Notes under the pieces: model-generated
What the model was told of the DNA's origin: nothing
The model's input: only the letters and a program-made list of their open reading frames with translations
The model's database searches: none
In this document: positions 26,765 to 35,070 of the stretch, piece after piece
Position numbering within the stretch: position 1 is the first letter of the stretch
Layout: every line of letters begins with the position of its first letter
Made by a program: the position numbers and the translations under genes
DNA from: Rhodovulum adriaticum
GTDB lineage: Bacteria > Pseudomonadota > Alphaproteobacteria > Rhodobacterales > Rhodobacteraceae
NCBI RefSeq assembly: GCF_004345735.1
Contig: NZ_SLXL01000003.1
Location: 1 to 64,000, forward strand
Length of the DNA: 64,000 bases
Reading direction: 5' to 3'

Positions 26765-27280
26765 ATGGCAGGCTCGGTCAACAAGGTCATTCTCATCGGC
26801 AATCTGGGGCGCGATCCCGAGGTGCGCAGTTTTCAGAACGGCGGCAAGGTGTGCAACCTGCGCATTGCCACCTCTGAAACCTGGAAGGACCGCAACACCG
26901 GCGAGCGGCGCGAACGCACCGAATGGCACTCGGTCGCCATTTTCTCTGAGCCGCTGGCCCGCATCGCAGAACAATACCTGCGCAAGGGGTCCAAGGTTTA
27001 CATCGAGGGTCAGCTGGAAACCCGCAAATGGCAGGACCAGTCCGGCCAGGATCGCTACAGCACCGAGGTCGTTCTGCGCCCCTACCGAAGCGAGCTGACG
27101 CTGCTGGATGCCCGCGGCGGCGGCGAGGGCGGCAGCTACGGCGGTGGCGGCGGCAATTACGGCGGTGGCGGCTATGACCAAGGCGGCGGTTATGGCGGCG
27201 GCGGCGGCGATTTCAACCGTGGCGGTGGCGGCGGTGGTCCGGCCCCCGCAGGCGATCTGGACGACGAAATCCCGTTCTGA
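26765..27280 (+). CDS. ssb: Single-stranded DNA-binding protein
   Basis: SSB coats single-stranded DNA in replication and repair and recruits partners through its tail. The 171-residue protein starts [21 protein letters not shown], has the OB-fold segment [21 protein letters not shown], a very Gly-rich linker (about 115-160), and the conserved acidic tip DLDDEIPF. The ATG 54 bases upstream is rejected because the MAGSVNK start is the conserved one. The M50 protease gene follows after 40 bases. Confidence 0.97.
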   Translation: MAGSVNKVILIGNLGRDPEVRSFQNGGKVCNLRIATSETWKDRNTGERRERTEWHSVAIFSEPLARIAEQYLRKGSKVYIEGQLETRKWQDQSGQDRYSTEVVLRPYRSELTLLDARGGGEGGSYGGGGGNYGGGGYDQGGGYGGGGGDFNRGGGGGGPAPAGDLDDEIPF

Positions 27281-27320
27281 GCGGCAGGCGGGAGAAACCG
27301 CAGGGAGATAGGTTCGCGCG

Positions 27321-28406
27321 ATGGTCTGGTCTTTCTCCATAGGCCGGCTGCTGGGGTCCGAGCTTCGGATCCACGCGACCTTTTTCCTGTTGCTGGCCTG
27401 GATCGCGGTCGCGGCCTGGATGCAGGCCGGGCCGCTGGCCGCCCTGATCAACGTGGTCTTTGTGCTGGCGCTGTTTGCCTGCGTGGTGGCGCATGAGTTC
27501 GGCCACGCGCTGATGGCGCGGCGCTTCGGGATTGCAACGCCGGACATCACGCTGCTGCCCATCGGCGGGTTGGCCCGGCTGGAACGGATGCCCAAACGCC
27601 CCGCGCAGGAAATCGCCGTGGCCGTGGCGGGCCCCGCGGTGAACGTGGCGATCTGGGCGGTCCTGATCGCCCTGGGCGCCGAAACCGATCTGGACCGTCT
27701 GGCCACGATCGAGGATCCGGCAGCCGGTTTCTGGGGCAAGCTGGCCGCGATCAACCTGTTCCTGGTGCTGTTCAACATGATCCCGGCCTTTCCGATGGAT
27801 GGGGGCCGGGTGTTCCGCGCGGTCCTGTCCATGGGCATGGGCCGCGTGGCCGCGACCCGGCTGGCTGCACGGGGCGGGCAGGCGCTGGCCTTTCTCTTCG
27901 GGTTTCTGGGCCTGACCTGGGCCAGCCCCGTGCTGGTGCTGATCGCGGTCTTCGTGTTCCTGGCCGCCGGTGCCGAAAGCGCGGATGTCAGCCTGCGCGA
28001 CATGTCCCGGCATTTGCGGGCGCGCGATGCGATGATCACGCAATTTGAATCGCTGGCCCCCTCCGACCGCTTGCAGGTGGCCTCGAACGCGGTGATCCGC
28101 ACCACCCAGCACGAATTTCCGGTGATCGACGGCGGCGGCGGCCTGCGCGGATTTCTGACGCGGAATGCGCTGTTCGCGGCCCTGGCAGAGGGCAGCGATA
28201 GCCGCCCCGTCGCCGAGGCGATGACAGAGGGCATCCCGACCGTGCCGCTGAGTGCCCCGCTGGATGCCGCCCTTGACGCACTGCAGGACAGCGGTGCGCC
28301 GGCCGTGGCGGTGACCGAACCCTCGGGCCGGATGGTGGGCTATATCACGCGCGAGAATATCGGCGAACTGATGGTGATTTCCGGCCGCGATGCCCGCCGG
28401 GTCTGA
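27321..28406 (+). CDS. Site-2 protease family (M50) membrane metalloprotease with CBS domains
   Basis: The 361-residue protein is an intramembrane zinc protease of the SpoIVFB/Rv-type M50 branch. The zinc site is AHEFGHALMAR (His58, Glu59, His62) and the third ligand lies in FNMIPAFPMDGGRV. The C-terminal about 130 residues (from about 225) form a CBS pair (TTQHEFPVIDGGGGLRGFLTR and VAVTEPSGRMVGYITREN), which usually binds adenine nucleotides and regulates the enzyme. The substrate is unknown. It is convergent with lpxB with only 6 bases between stops. Confidence 0.92.
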   Translation: MVWSFSIGRLLGSELRIHATFFLLLAWIAVAAWMQAGPLAALINVVFVLALFACVVAHEFGHALMARRFGIATPDITLLPIGGLARLERMPKRPAQEIAVAVAGPAVNVAIWAVLIALGAETDLDRLATIEDPAAGFWGKLAAINLFLVLFNMIPAFPMDGGRVFRAVLSMGMGRVAATRLAARGGQALAFLFGFLGLTWASPVLVLIAVFVFLAAGAESADVSLRDMSRHLRARDAMITQFESLAPSDRLQVASNAVIRTTQHEFPVIDGGGGLRGFLTRNALFAALAEGSDSRPVAEAMTEGIPTVPLSAPLDAALDALQDSGAPAVAVTEPSGRMVGYITRENIGELMVISGRDARRV

Positions 28407-28412
28407 GTTTCC

Positions 28413-29579
28413 TCAGCCCCCCTGCCCCAACCCGTCCAGCACCGCGCGCGCAGCCCGCAGGCCCGGCGCCTCGCCCCCGGCGCCCAGCCGGTCCATCGTC
28501 AGGCGTGCGGCCTGAACCTGTGCGTCGCGCGCCGCATTGTCGTCCAGCAAACGCAAAAGCGCCGTGCCGATCGCCTCGGGCTGGCAATCCTTGCCCAGGA
28601 ATTCCGGCACGGCGCGGGTTTCGCTGACCAGATTGACCAGCGTCACCGTATCCAGCTTCAGCATCCGGCCGATGATCTGCCGGCTGAGCCAGGCCATGTC
28701 ATAGGCGATGACCATGGGCGTTGCATTGGCCGCCAGTTCCAGCGACACCGTTCCCGAGGCCGCCAGCGCCAGGTCGGCGGCGGCAAAGGCCGCGCGCTTG
28801 CGGGCGGCGGCATCCGGGTGGGCCGGGTCCAGCACCACCGGGTTACCGGGCCAACCGGCGGTCAGGCGGCCCACCTCCTCTGCCAGGGAGGGCGCGGCGG
28901 GCACGACCACCCGGACAGAAGGGTGGCGCGCCAGAACCGGCCCAAGGGCCGCGCCAAAGACCGGCGCCAGGCGCGTGACCTCGCCCCGACGCGAGCCGGG
29001 CAGCACCAGCAGCAGCCGTGTTTCCGCGCCGATCCCCTGGGCCATGCGAAAGGCCGCGGCCTCTGGGGCACGCGCACGGGGTTGCGTGACCACCGGGTGG
29101 CCCACGAAATCGCAGCGCATACCCGCAGCCTGCATATAGGGCGGCTCGAACGGAAACAGGGCCAGCACCTGATCGATGACGCGCGCCATCTTGTGCGCGC
29201 GGCCCGACCGCCACGCCCAGACCGTGGGGGCGACGTAATGCACCGTGCGGATCGTGCTGGCGGCCTTGACCCGCCTAGCCACGCGCAGACAGAAATCCGG
29301 GCTGTCGATGGTAATCAGCGCATCGGGCGAAAGGTGCAGAACCTTTTCCGCGCATTGGTCGATCCGGCGCATCAGGGCACGGTAGCGGGGCAGCACCTCG
29401 GCGATGCCCATCACCGACAATTCGTCCATTGGAAACAGGCTGGTCAGCCCCTCGGCCTGCATCAGCGGCCCGCCGACCCCGTGGAATTCCACCCCGGGTG
29501 CAAGCGCCTTTAGACCGGACATCAGCGCCGCGCCAAGCGCATCGCCGGACGCCTCCCCCGCTATCAGGAACAGTTTCAC
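28413..29579 (-). CDS. lpxB: Lipid-A-disaccharide synthase
   Basis: LpxB joins 2,3-diacylglucosamine-1-phosphate and its UDP form into the lipid A disaccharide at the inner membrane. The 388-residue product has the start VKLFLIAGEASGD, then GVGGPLMQAEG, YVAPTVWAWR, VLPGSRRGEV and the LAASGTVSLELA segment, all LpxB signatures. It starts with GTG at 29579, overlapping the lpxI stop by 4 bases; no ATG would preserve the conserved N-terminus. It is the last gene of the envelope cluster. Confidence 0.96.
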   Translation of the reverse strand: MKLFLIAGEASGDALGAALMSGLKALAPGVEFHGVGGPLMQAEGLTSLFPMDELSVMGIAEVLPRYRALMRRIDQCAEKVLHLSPDALITIDSPDFCLRVARRVKAASTIRTVHYVAPTVWAWRSGRAHKMARVIDQVLALFPFEPPYMQAAGMRCDFVGHPVVTQPRARAPEAAAFRMAQGIGAETRLLLVLPGSRRGEVTRLAPVFGAALGPVLARHPSVRVVVPAAPSLAEEVGRLTAGWPGNPVVLDPAHPDAAARKRAAFAAADLALAASGTVSLELAANATPMVIAYDMAWLSRQIIGRMLKLDTVTLVNLVSETRAVPEFLGKDCQPEAIGTALLRLLDDNAARDAQVQAARLTMDRLGAGGEAPGLRAARAVLDGLGQGG

Positions 29580-30415
29580 GGGCTGCGCACCCACAGGAAC
29601 AGGTCCAGCGCATCGGCCCGGGCGCGGGTGGCCTCGGCATCCAGGATCATCACGCCGCCCGCCTCTATCACGATCCCGGCCAGGCCCGCGCGGTGTGCGG
29701 CCTCGACCGTGGCGGGGCCGATGGCGGGCAGATCCACGCGGCGATCCTGTTCCGGTTTCGGGGCCTTGTAGAACACGCCGCGCGCCCCGTTCGGATCGGG
29801 ACGGCAGGCCCCGGCCACCTGGGCAACCCAATCCAGCATCGCGTCGGTGCCCGGCAGGGTTTCCACCGCCAGGCACAGCCCTTGGGCAACCACAGCGCCC
29901 TGCCCCACATCGGCCGCACCCAGGGTGGCGACAATCCGCGCGGCCCGGTCCGCATCCCCCATATCTGCCTGACTGGGCTGCACATATGTCTGCACCCCCG
30001 GCGCGGGCAGCAGGTCCGGGGCAACGGCATCGGCGCCGACCACGGTCAACCCCTCGTCCTCGAACAGGGCGATGACGGCGCGCAGGGTCGCATCGTCCCC
30101 CTGCCCCAGTGCGGGCAGGATGCGCGGCAGCAGTTGCGCGGTCTTGGGGTCGATCCGTTCAGGTTCCAGCCGCGGACGGGTAAGGCCCCCGGCCAGCACG
30201 ACACGGGTCACGCCGCGGTCGTGCAGCATGTCAAACAACAGTGCCAACCGTTCCAGCGCGAAGGGTTCAACGGTCCAGCCCGGTTCGGCAGAGGCGGCAA
30301 AGCCCGCCCCTTCGATCTCGGCCACCAGAAACGGCGCGCCCTGCGCCGCCAGGGTGCGGGCCAGATGCACCGGCAGGACGCCGCGCCCGGCGATGATGGC
30401 GGTCAGATCGTTCAT
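29576..30415 (-). CDS. lpxI: UDP-2,3-diacylglucosamine pyrophosphatase LpxI (DUF1009)
   Basis: LpxI hydrolyses UDP-2,3-diacylglucosamine to 2,3-diacylglucosamine-1-phosphate, the step done by LpxH in enterics. The 279-residue protein starts LTAIIAGRGVLPVHLA and has VVLAGGLTRPRLEPERID, VVAQGLCLAVETLPGTDAML and FYKAPKPEQDRRVDLPAIGPATVEA (in pieces), typical of DUF1009. It overlaps both lpxA and lpxB by 4 bases, showing tight coupling lpxA-lpxI-lpxB. Using LpxI is normal for alphaproteobacteria. Confidence 0.95.
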   Translation of the reverse strand: MNDLTAIIAGRGVLPVHLARTLAAQGAPFLVAEIEGAGFAASAEPGWTVEPFALERLALLFDMLHDRGVTRVVLAGGLTRPRLEPERIDPKTAQLLPRILPALGQGDDATLRAVIALFEDEGLTVVGADAVAPDLLPAPGVQTYVQPSQADMGDADRAARIVATLGAADVGQGAVVAQGLCLAVETLPGTDAMLDWVAQVAGACRPDPNGARGVFYKAPKPEQDRRVDLPAIGPATVEAAHRAGLAGIVIEAGGVMILDAEATRARADALDLFLWVRSP

Positions 30416-31212
30416 CTGCCCGGCGTCAGGAAGGACCGGTCGGATTCGGCAAGGATGAACTCCACCACCTCGCGCACATGGGGGCTGTCGGTTTCCTCGG
30501 CCAGGCGGCGGGCGCGTTGCATGAAGGTATCGTCATCCTGGGCAAGGGCCTGATAGGCGGCGCGCAGGGCCGAAATCTCGGCCCGGTCCACGCCGCGCCG
30601 CTTCAGCCCGACCAGGTTCAACCCGTCCAGCACCCCGCGCGGCCCCTGCACCAGGCCATGGGGGATCACGTCATTGGTGACCATCGTCACCGCGCCGATG
30701 ATCGCACCCTTGCCGATCCGCACGAACTGATGGATGCCCGACAACCCGCCGATGATGACCTGATCGCCGATGATGCAGTGCCCGGCCAACGCCGCGTTGT
30801 TGGCCAGGATCACCCCGTTGCCAACCTGGGCGTCATGGCCGACATGGGCGCCGGTCATGAACAGGCAATCGTCGCCCACGCGGGTCACGCCCCCGCCACC
30901 GCGTGTGCCGGTATTCATGGTCACGCCTTCGCGGATCCGGTTGCGCGCGCCCACCACAAGGCGCGTTTCCTCGCCCGCGTATTTCAGATCCTGCGGCACA
31001 TCGCCGATATTGGCGAAGGGGAAGATCTGGGTGCCTTCGCCGATCTCTGTCAGTCCGGTGACGATGGCGTGGCTCTTGACCTCGACCCCGGCGGCCAGGC
31101 GAACCCGCGGACCGATCACCGAAAAGGGGCCGATCCGGCAGTCCGGGCCGATCTCCGCCCCCTCCTCGATCACGGCCGAGGGATGGATGTGCGCGCTTGG
31201 GTCGATGGCCAT
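30412..31212 (-). CDS. lpxA: UDP-N-acetylglucosamine O-acyltransferase
   Basis: LpxA does the first step of lipid A synthesis, moving a 3-hydroxyacyl chain from ACP to UDP-GlcNAc. The 266-residue protein is a left-handed beta-helix with many hexapeptide repeats (I-H-P-S-A-V-I start). The catalytic His lies in FMTGAHVGHDAQVG (His123 and His126), and the C-terminal helical domain holds LVGLKRRGVDRAEISALRAAY. fabZ lies 6 bases upstream, so the acyl-ACP supply and use genes are coupled. Confidence 0.96.
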   Translation of the reverse strand: MAIDPSAHIHPSAVIEEGAEIGPDCRIGPFSVIGPRVRLAAGVEVKSHAIVTGLTEIGEGTQIFPFANIGDVPQDLKYAGEETRLVVGARNRIREGVTMNTGTRGGGGVTRVGDDCLFMTGAHVGHDAQVGNGVILANNAALAGHCIIGDQVIIGGLSGIHQFVRIGKGAIIGAVTMVTNDVIPHGLVQGPRGVLDGLNLVGLKRRGVDRAEISALRAAYQALAQDDDTFMQRARRLAEETDSPHVREVVEFILAESDRSFLTPGR

Positions 31213-31218
31213 CGGCGC

Positions 31219-31680
31219 CTACTCCTGCGGAAGGTCCATCATCGCGGTGAATGACGCCTCGGCCGCGACCTCGTCGCCGACCTTGGCAACCCCGTCGAAT
31301 TTCCAGATCTTGGCCCCGCCGCGCTTGACCTCGACATGCAGTTCCAGAACATCGCCGGGCACGACCTTGCGCCGGAATTTGCACTTGTCGATCGCCATGA
31401 AATAAACCAGCAGATCATGGTCGATAGTGTTAAGCGAGATGCCCACCATGACCGCTGCGGTCTGGGCCATGGATTCGACGATGGTCACGCCCGGCATGAT
31501 CGGCGTTCCCGGGAAATGGCCCTGGAAATGCGGCTCGTTCATCGTGACATTCTTGATCCCCACGGCGCTGGTATTCGGGACGATCTGGGTCACGCGATCG
31601 ACCAGCAGGAAGGGGTAGCGATGGGGAAGGATCCGCTGGATCAGCTGGATATCGGCTTCCGTGACGGGCGCTTCGCTCAT
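31219..31680 (-). CDS. fabZ: 3-hydroxyacyl-ACP dehydratase FabZ
   Basis: FabZ dehydrates 3-hydroxyacyl-ACP in fatty acid elongation and competes with LpxA for this intermediate. The 153-residue protein has the lead [13 protein letters not shown], the catalytic His in [15 protein letters not shown] (His55) and Glu69 in IVESMAQ. ATG 31680 follows AAGGAG; a longer frame from 31761 is not conserved. The gene sits between ompH and lpxA. Confidence 0.96.
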   Translation of the reverse strand: MSEAPVTEADIQLIQRILPHRYPFLLVDRVTQIVPNTSAVGIKNVTMNEPHFQGHFPGTPIMPGVTIVESMAQTAAVMVGISLNTIDHDLLVYFMAIDKCKFRRKVVPGDVLELHVEVKRGGAKIWKFDGVAKVGDEVAAEASFTAMMDLPQE

Positions 31681-31767
31681 GTGCACTGGGCTCCTTGATT
31701 GGCAGGCCGGTGCTGGTCCGGCCCCGGCTGTGCACCTAGCAAGTCGGCCTGCCGGACACAAGCAGGG

Positions 31768-32367
31768 CTAGGGTTGTGCGGCTGGCCCATCGTCGGGCGT
31801 GGCGTCGTCCTCTGCGGTGGGTGGTGTCTGATCATCGTCCAGTTGGGCATCGATCTGCGCAATCGCCGCATCGGTGATGTCGATCTGATCTGCGACCAGC
31901 AATGCCGCACTGCGATCCATGACCAGAACCGCGCCGCTGTCGCGCACAAGCCCTGCAATGATCGGCAACGCGTCGCGATAGAATTCCTGTTGCAGGCGTT
32001 CGCGGCGCTGTGTCAGCTCCAGGCCCTTCTTGTCCTGCGCGCGGCGGATTGCCACGACCTTTTCGTCGAAAGCCTGGGCAAGCGCGCGGAATTCCTCTGG
32101 CGGCAGGATCGGGCGCTGTTCTGTAAGCGCGCGTTCCTCTTCGGTCAGTTCGGCCTCGATCCGGCGATTCTCGGCGGCAAGCTCGGCCCGCTCGGCCTCG
32201 GCCTGGGCAAGGACCGCCTGCCCAGCCTGCGATTCAGCGAAAAGCCGCTCGCGGTCAAGCACGAGAACCGGGCTGAGAAGGGGCGCCCGCGTGTCCTGTG
32301 CCTGCACTGCGCCCGCCAACACGAACGCCGCAAGACAGGCCGCAAGCAGCAGACCCCTGGACAGCAT
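31768..32367 (-). CDS. skp: OmpH/Skp-family periplasmic chaperone
   Basis: Skp-type chaperones hold unfolded outer membrane proteins on the way to BamA. The 199-residue protein has a signal peptide (MLSRGLLLAACLAAFVLAGAVQAQ region, cleaved after AQA or VQA). A long charged coiled coil (about 45-145, QAEAERAELAAENRRIEAEL) is followed by the OmpH core PIIAGLVRDSGAVLVMDRSAAL. The acidic tail PTAEDDATPDDGPAAQP is an extension beyond the family core. Its ATG overlaps the bamA stop by one base. Confidence 0.9.
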   Translation of the reverse strand: MLSRGLLLAACLAAFVLAGAVQAQDTRAPLLSPVLVLDRERLFAESQAGQAVLAQAEAERAELAAENRRIEAELTEEERALTEQRPILPPEEFRALAQAFDEKVVAIRRAQDKKGLELTQRRERLQQEFYRDALPIIAGLVRDSGAVLVMDRSAALLVADQIDITDAAIAQIDAQLDDDQTPPTAEDDATPDDGPAAQP

Positions 32368-34742
32368 CAGAATTCCGTCGAAAGCGTCAGATCGAAGGTC
32401 TGTTCCTTGTCATAGGACTCTCTCTGGACCGCGTCGGTGAAGTTGAACCGCAGCGGACCCAGCGGCGTGTCCCAATAGATGGCAAAGCCCAGCACCGCCC
32501 GCAGGTAGAACCCGTCGTCGTTCCCCAGCGGGTTGTCCAGATCCCAGACCGACCCGAAATCGGCGAAGAAGCCGCCCTCGATCCCGTATTCCTCGGGCAG
32601 ACCCAGCGGGAACCGGGTGTCGAGTCGCAGCACCGCATAGGTGTTGCCCCCAAGCGCGTCGCCTGTGGCCAGGTCGCGCGGGCCCAGGCCATTCCCTTCG
32701 AAACCGCGAATCTTGCCGTTCAGGAAATAGCGTTCCGCAACCCGGCTGTCCTGGCCACCCAGCATCGCCAGCGCGCCGGCTTCGAATTCGGCCCGCAGGC
32801 GCAGATCCTCGTTCATGACCGCCGTCTGCGCGATCGCCTTGAACGCCGTTTCGATGAATTCCATGTCACCGCCAAGCCCCGCGTAGTCCTGGCTAAGGCT
32901 GAGCATGTAGCGGTTGTTGGGGTTCAGGGCCCGATCTTCGGTATCGAAGCTGAAGGTATAGCCCAGCTTAGAGTAAGACAGCGAGGACTTGCCCGATCCG
33001 TTGCCGTAGACAACCACCGGAGGACCCGGATCGGTCGTATTCGTCTCGGTACGGATCAGGTTCGACGTACCCGTGTAGTTGTCGATAGTCGATTCGCCCA
33101 CCGTGTAGCGCAGTTGCAGGCGCGTCGATTCCGACAGCGGAAATTCGAACGACGGCGAGACAGAGATATTGCGCGTGTCGTAGGACTCGCTGTCCTGGTC
33201 GTCAGTCTCGGTGTAATAGGCTGCGAAGGCGAAGGTCAGGTCACGGCCCAGGAAGGCCGGTTCGGCAAAGACCAGCTGCGACGACACATCGTCCACGCCC
33301 GTGCTGATCGACGCGCTGAGCAACTGACCACGGCCCAAGAAGTTCGATTCGCTGAAGCCCAGGGTCGCCCCGGCGCCGGATGCCGCCGAATAGCTGAGGC
33401 CAACCGAAACCGAGCCGGTCGGCTGCTCTTCCACATCGACGTCAACAATCATCTGATCCGGCGCAGTGCCTTCACGCGCGCTCACATCGGTGGAGGAGAA
33501 GAAGCCCAAGGCGCGAATACGGTCAGCGGCCTGGCGAATCTCGCGCGGGTTGAAGGGATCGCCCTCGACGGTGCGGAACTGGCGACGGATGACGCGGTCC
33601 AGCGTGGTCGAGTTCCCCTCGATATCGATCCGCTCGACGAAAAGCCGCTCGCCTCTGACAACGGCGAATTCCACGTCCAGTTCAAGCGTGCGGTCGTTCC
33701 GGGTGATCCGCGGCTCTACCCGGATGAAGTTCAGCCCCTGGCGCAGGGCCAGACGTTCCAGGCGGGTCACCGCCCCCTCGATCGTGGTGGGCGTGTAGAC
33801 GCTGCCAGTGCGGATGCGCACGGCGTCCTGATATTCGGCGGGGTCGATCTCGGGCAGATCGGACACGGTGGTGATCTTGCCAAAGCTGAATCGCTGGCCT
33901 TCACGGATCGTGAAGGTCACCAGATAGGCATCGCGGCTGCGGGTCAGTTCGGGCGTCACCGACAGCACCTCAAAATCGACAAAGCCACGAGACATGTAGA
34001 AATCGCGCAGCACCTGCTTGTCGAACTCGATCCGGTCGGCAACGAAGGTGTCGCGGGAAATCAGCGCGCGCAGCAGGCCCGCTTGCTTGGTCCCAAGCGC
34101 GCGGCGCAGGCGAGAGTCGGAGAAGTTGCGATTGCCGACAAAGGAAATACGCTCGATCTCGACGACCTTGCCCTCGACGATCTCGAAGACCAGATCCACG
34201 CGATTGTCGCTGCGGCGGATGATCTTGGGGGTCACCGTGGCCGCCAAACGGCCGGATTGTTCATAGGCGGCGGTGATCGACGCCGCGTCGGCCTCGGCCA
34301 CACTGGGGGAATAGACACGGCGCGATTGCGACTGGACGATCCCCGCAAGGTCGTCATCCTTGATCCGCCGGTTCCCCTCGAACGCGATCACGTTGATGGT
34401 CGGATACTCGACCACCTTGATGACCAGCGTTCCGCCCCGGGGCTGCAATTCGACGCTTTCGAACAGCCCGCTTTCGACAATGCTGCGATAAGCATCGTTC
34501 AGCCGCGCGGCCGAGACCGTTTCACCGCGTGCGATTCCGGCGTAGCTGACGATCGTCGCGGCATCGACCCGGGCGTTCCCCTCGACCTGAACCGACGAAA
34601 AGCTGTAGCTTTGTGCAAGCGCAGCCTTCGGAGTCAGCGTCAAGGCGCTGAAAACGCTGAAGAAAACGATGATCGTTATCGCAGTCGCGACATGCCGAAT
34701 GACGCCGTTTCCGGCGTGTTCGGCGTCATGATACAGGTTCAT
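32367..34742 (-). CDS. bamA: Outer membrane protein assembly factor BamA
   Basis: BamA is the core barrel of the BAM complex that folds outer membrane proteins. The 791-residue precursor has a signal sequence (cleaved near residue 43, after ALAQ), five POTRA domains (about 45-370; for example FSSVQVEGNARVDAATIVSY at the start of the first), and a 16-strand barrel. The barrel has the conserved GRGQLLSASIS segment, the RGFEGNG loop (here IRGFEGNGLGPRDLATGDALG, lid-loop arginine), and a C-terminal strand ending TFDLTLSTEF. It is preceded by a 41-residue ORF and rseP, and followed by ompH. Confidence 0.97.
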   Translation of the reverse strand: MNLYHDAEHAGNGVIRHVATAITIIVFFSVFSALTLTPKAALAQSYSFSSVQVEGNARVDAATIVSYAGIARGETVSAARLNDAYRSIVESGLFESVELQPRGGTLVIKVVEYPTINVIAFEGNRRIKDDDLAGIVQSQSRRVYSPSVAEADAASITAAYEQSGRLAATVTPKIIRRSDNRVDLVFEIVEGKVVEIERISFVGNRNFSDSRLRRALGTKQAGLLRALISRDTFVADRIEFDKQVLRDFYMSRGFVDFEVLSVTPELTRSRDAYLVTFTIREGQRFSFGKITTVSDLPEIDPAEYQDAVRIRTGSVYTPTTIEGAVTRLERLALRQGLNFIRVEPRITRNDRTLELDVEFAVVRGERLFVERIDIEGNSTTLDRVIRRQFRTVEGDPFNPREIRQAADRIRALGFFSSTDVSAREGTAPDQMIVDVDVEEQPTGSVSVGLSYSAASGAGATLGFSESNFLGRGQLLSASISTGVDDVSSQLVFAEPAFLGRDLTFAFAAYYTETDDQDSESYDTRNISVSPSFEFPLSESTRLQLRYTVGESTIDNYTGTSNLIRTETNTTDPGPPVVVYGNGSGKSSLSYSKLGYTFSFDTEDRALNPNNRYMLSLSQDYAGLGGDMEFIETAFKAIAQTAVMNEDLRLRAEFEAGALAMLGGQDSRVAERYFLNGKIRGFEGNGLGPRDLATGDALGGNTYAVLRLDTRFPLGLPEEYGIEGGFFADFGSVWDLDNPLGNDDGFYLRAVLGFAIYWDTPLGPLRFNFTDAVQRESYDKEQTFDLTLSTEF

Positions 34743-34866
34743 CCCCAGCCCCGCAGTGACGCTTCATTGTTCCGTCTTGCTAACGGGATTACCCCGGATT
34801 GTCAAAGCGCGCGATCGGTCCAATGCGCTTTCACCGGCACGATGTGGCCGGCAGGCGTCGTCCGGC

Positions 34867-34992
34867 TCAGAGCGACACCAGATAGGCCGCCAGCACCAGC
34901 GCCAGGCTGATCGCACCGGGAAACAGCAGGCGGTCGATGTTCAGATCGAACAGCAGATGAAGCCCGCGAACGGAATTTTGTATGGCGTGCAT
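34867..34992 (-). CDS. 41-residue membrane peptide between rseP and bamA
   Basis: A short ORF reads MHAIQNSVRGLHLLFDLNID then a hydrophobic helix (LLFPGAISLALVLAAYLVSL) to a TGA at 34867. It has a very strong GAGGAGGT site 5 bases before the ATG, which is the best argument that it is translated. It lies between rseP and bamA, both involved in the envelope and its stress control, and on the same strand. I think similar peptides occur in related bacteria but do not know a function. Confidence 0.6.
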   Translation of the reverse strand: MHAIQNSVRGLHLLFDLNIDRLLFPGAISLALVLAAYLVSL

Positions 34993-35070
34993 CGTGACCT
35001 CCTCGGAGTGAACGGATTCAACCCGTCGAGTGCCAAGGGTAATGCAAGATTGTGGCCGGAATTCGACCGA

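Noticed and set aside
28413-29876. lpxB N-terminal extension to 29876
   Set aside because: The extra residues overlap lpxI and are not conserved; the GTG at 29579 gives the normal LpxB start.
32298-34910. 870-codon open frame antisense to bamA
   Set aside because: BamA is certain. The antisense frame has no recognisable motif and reflects third-position GC bias.
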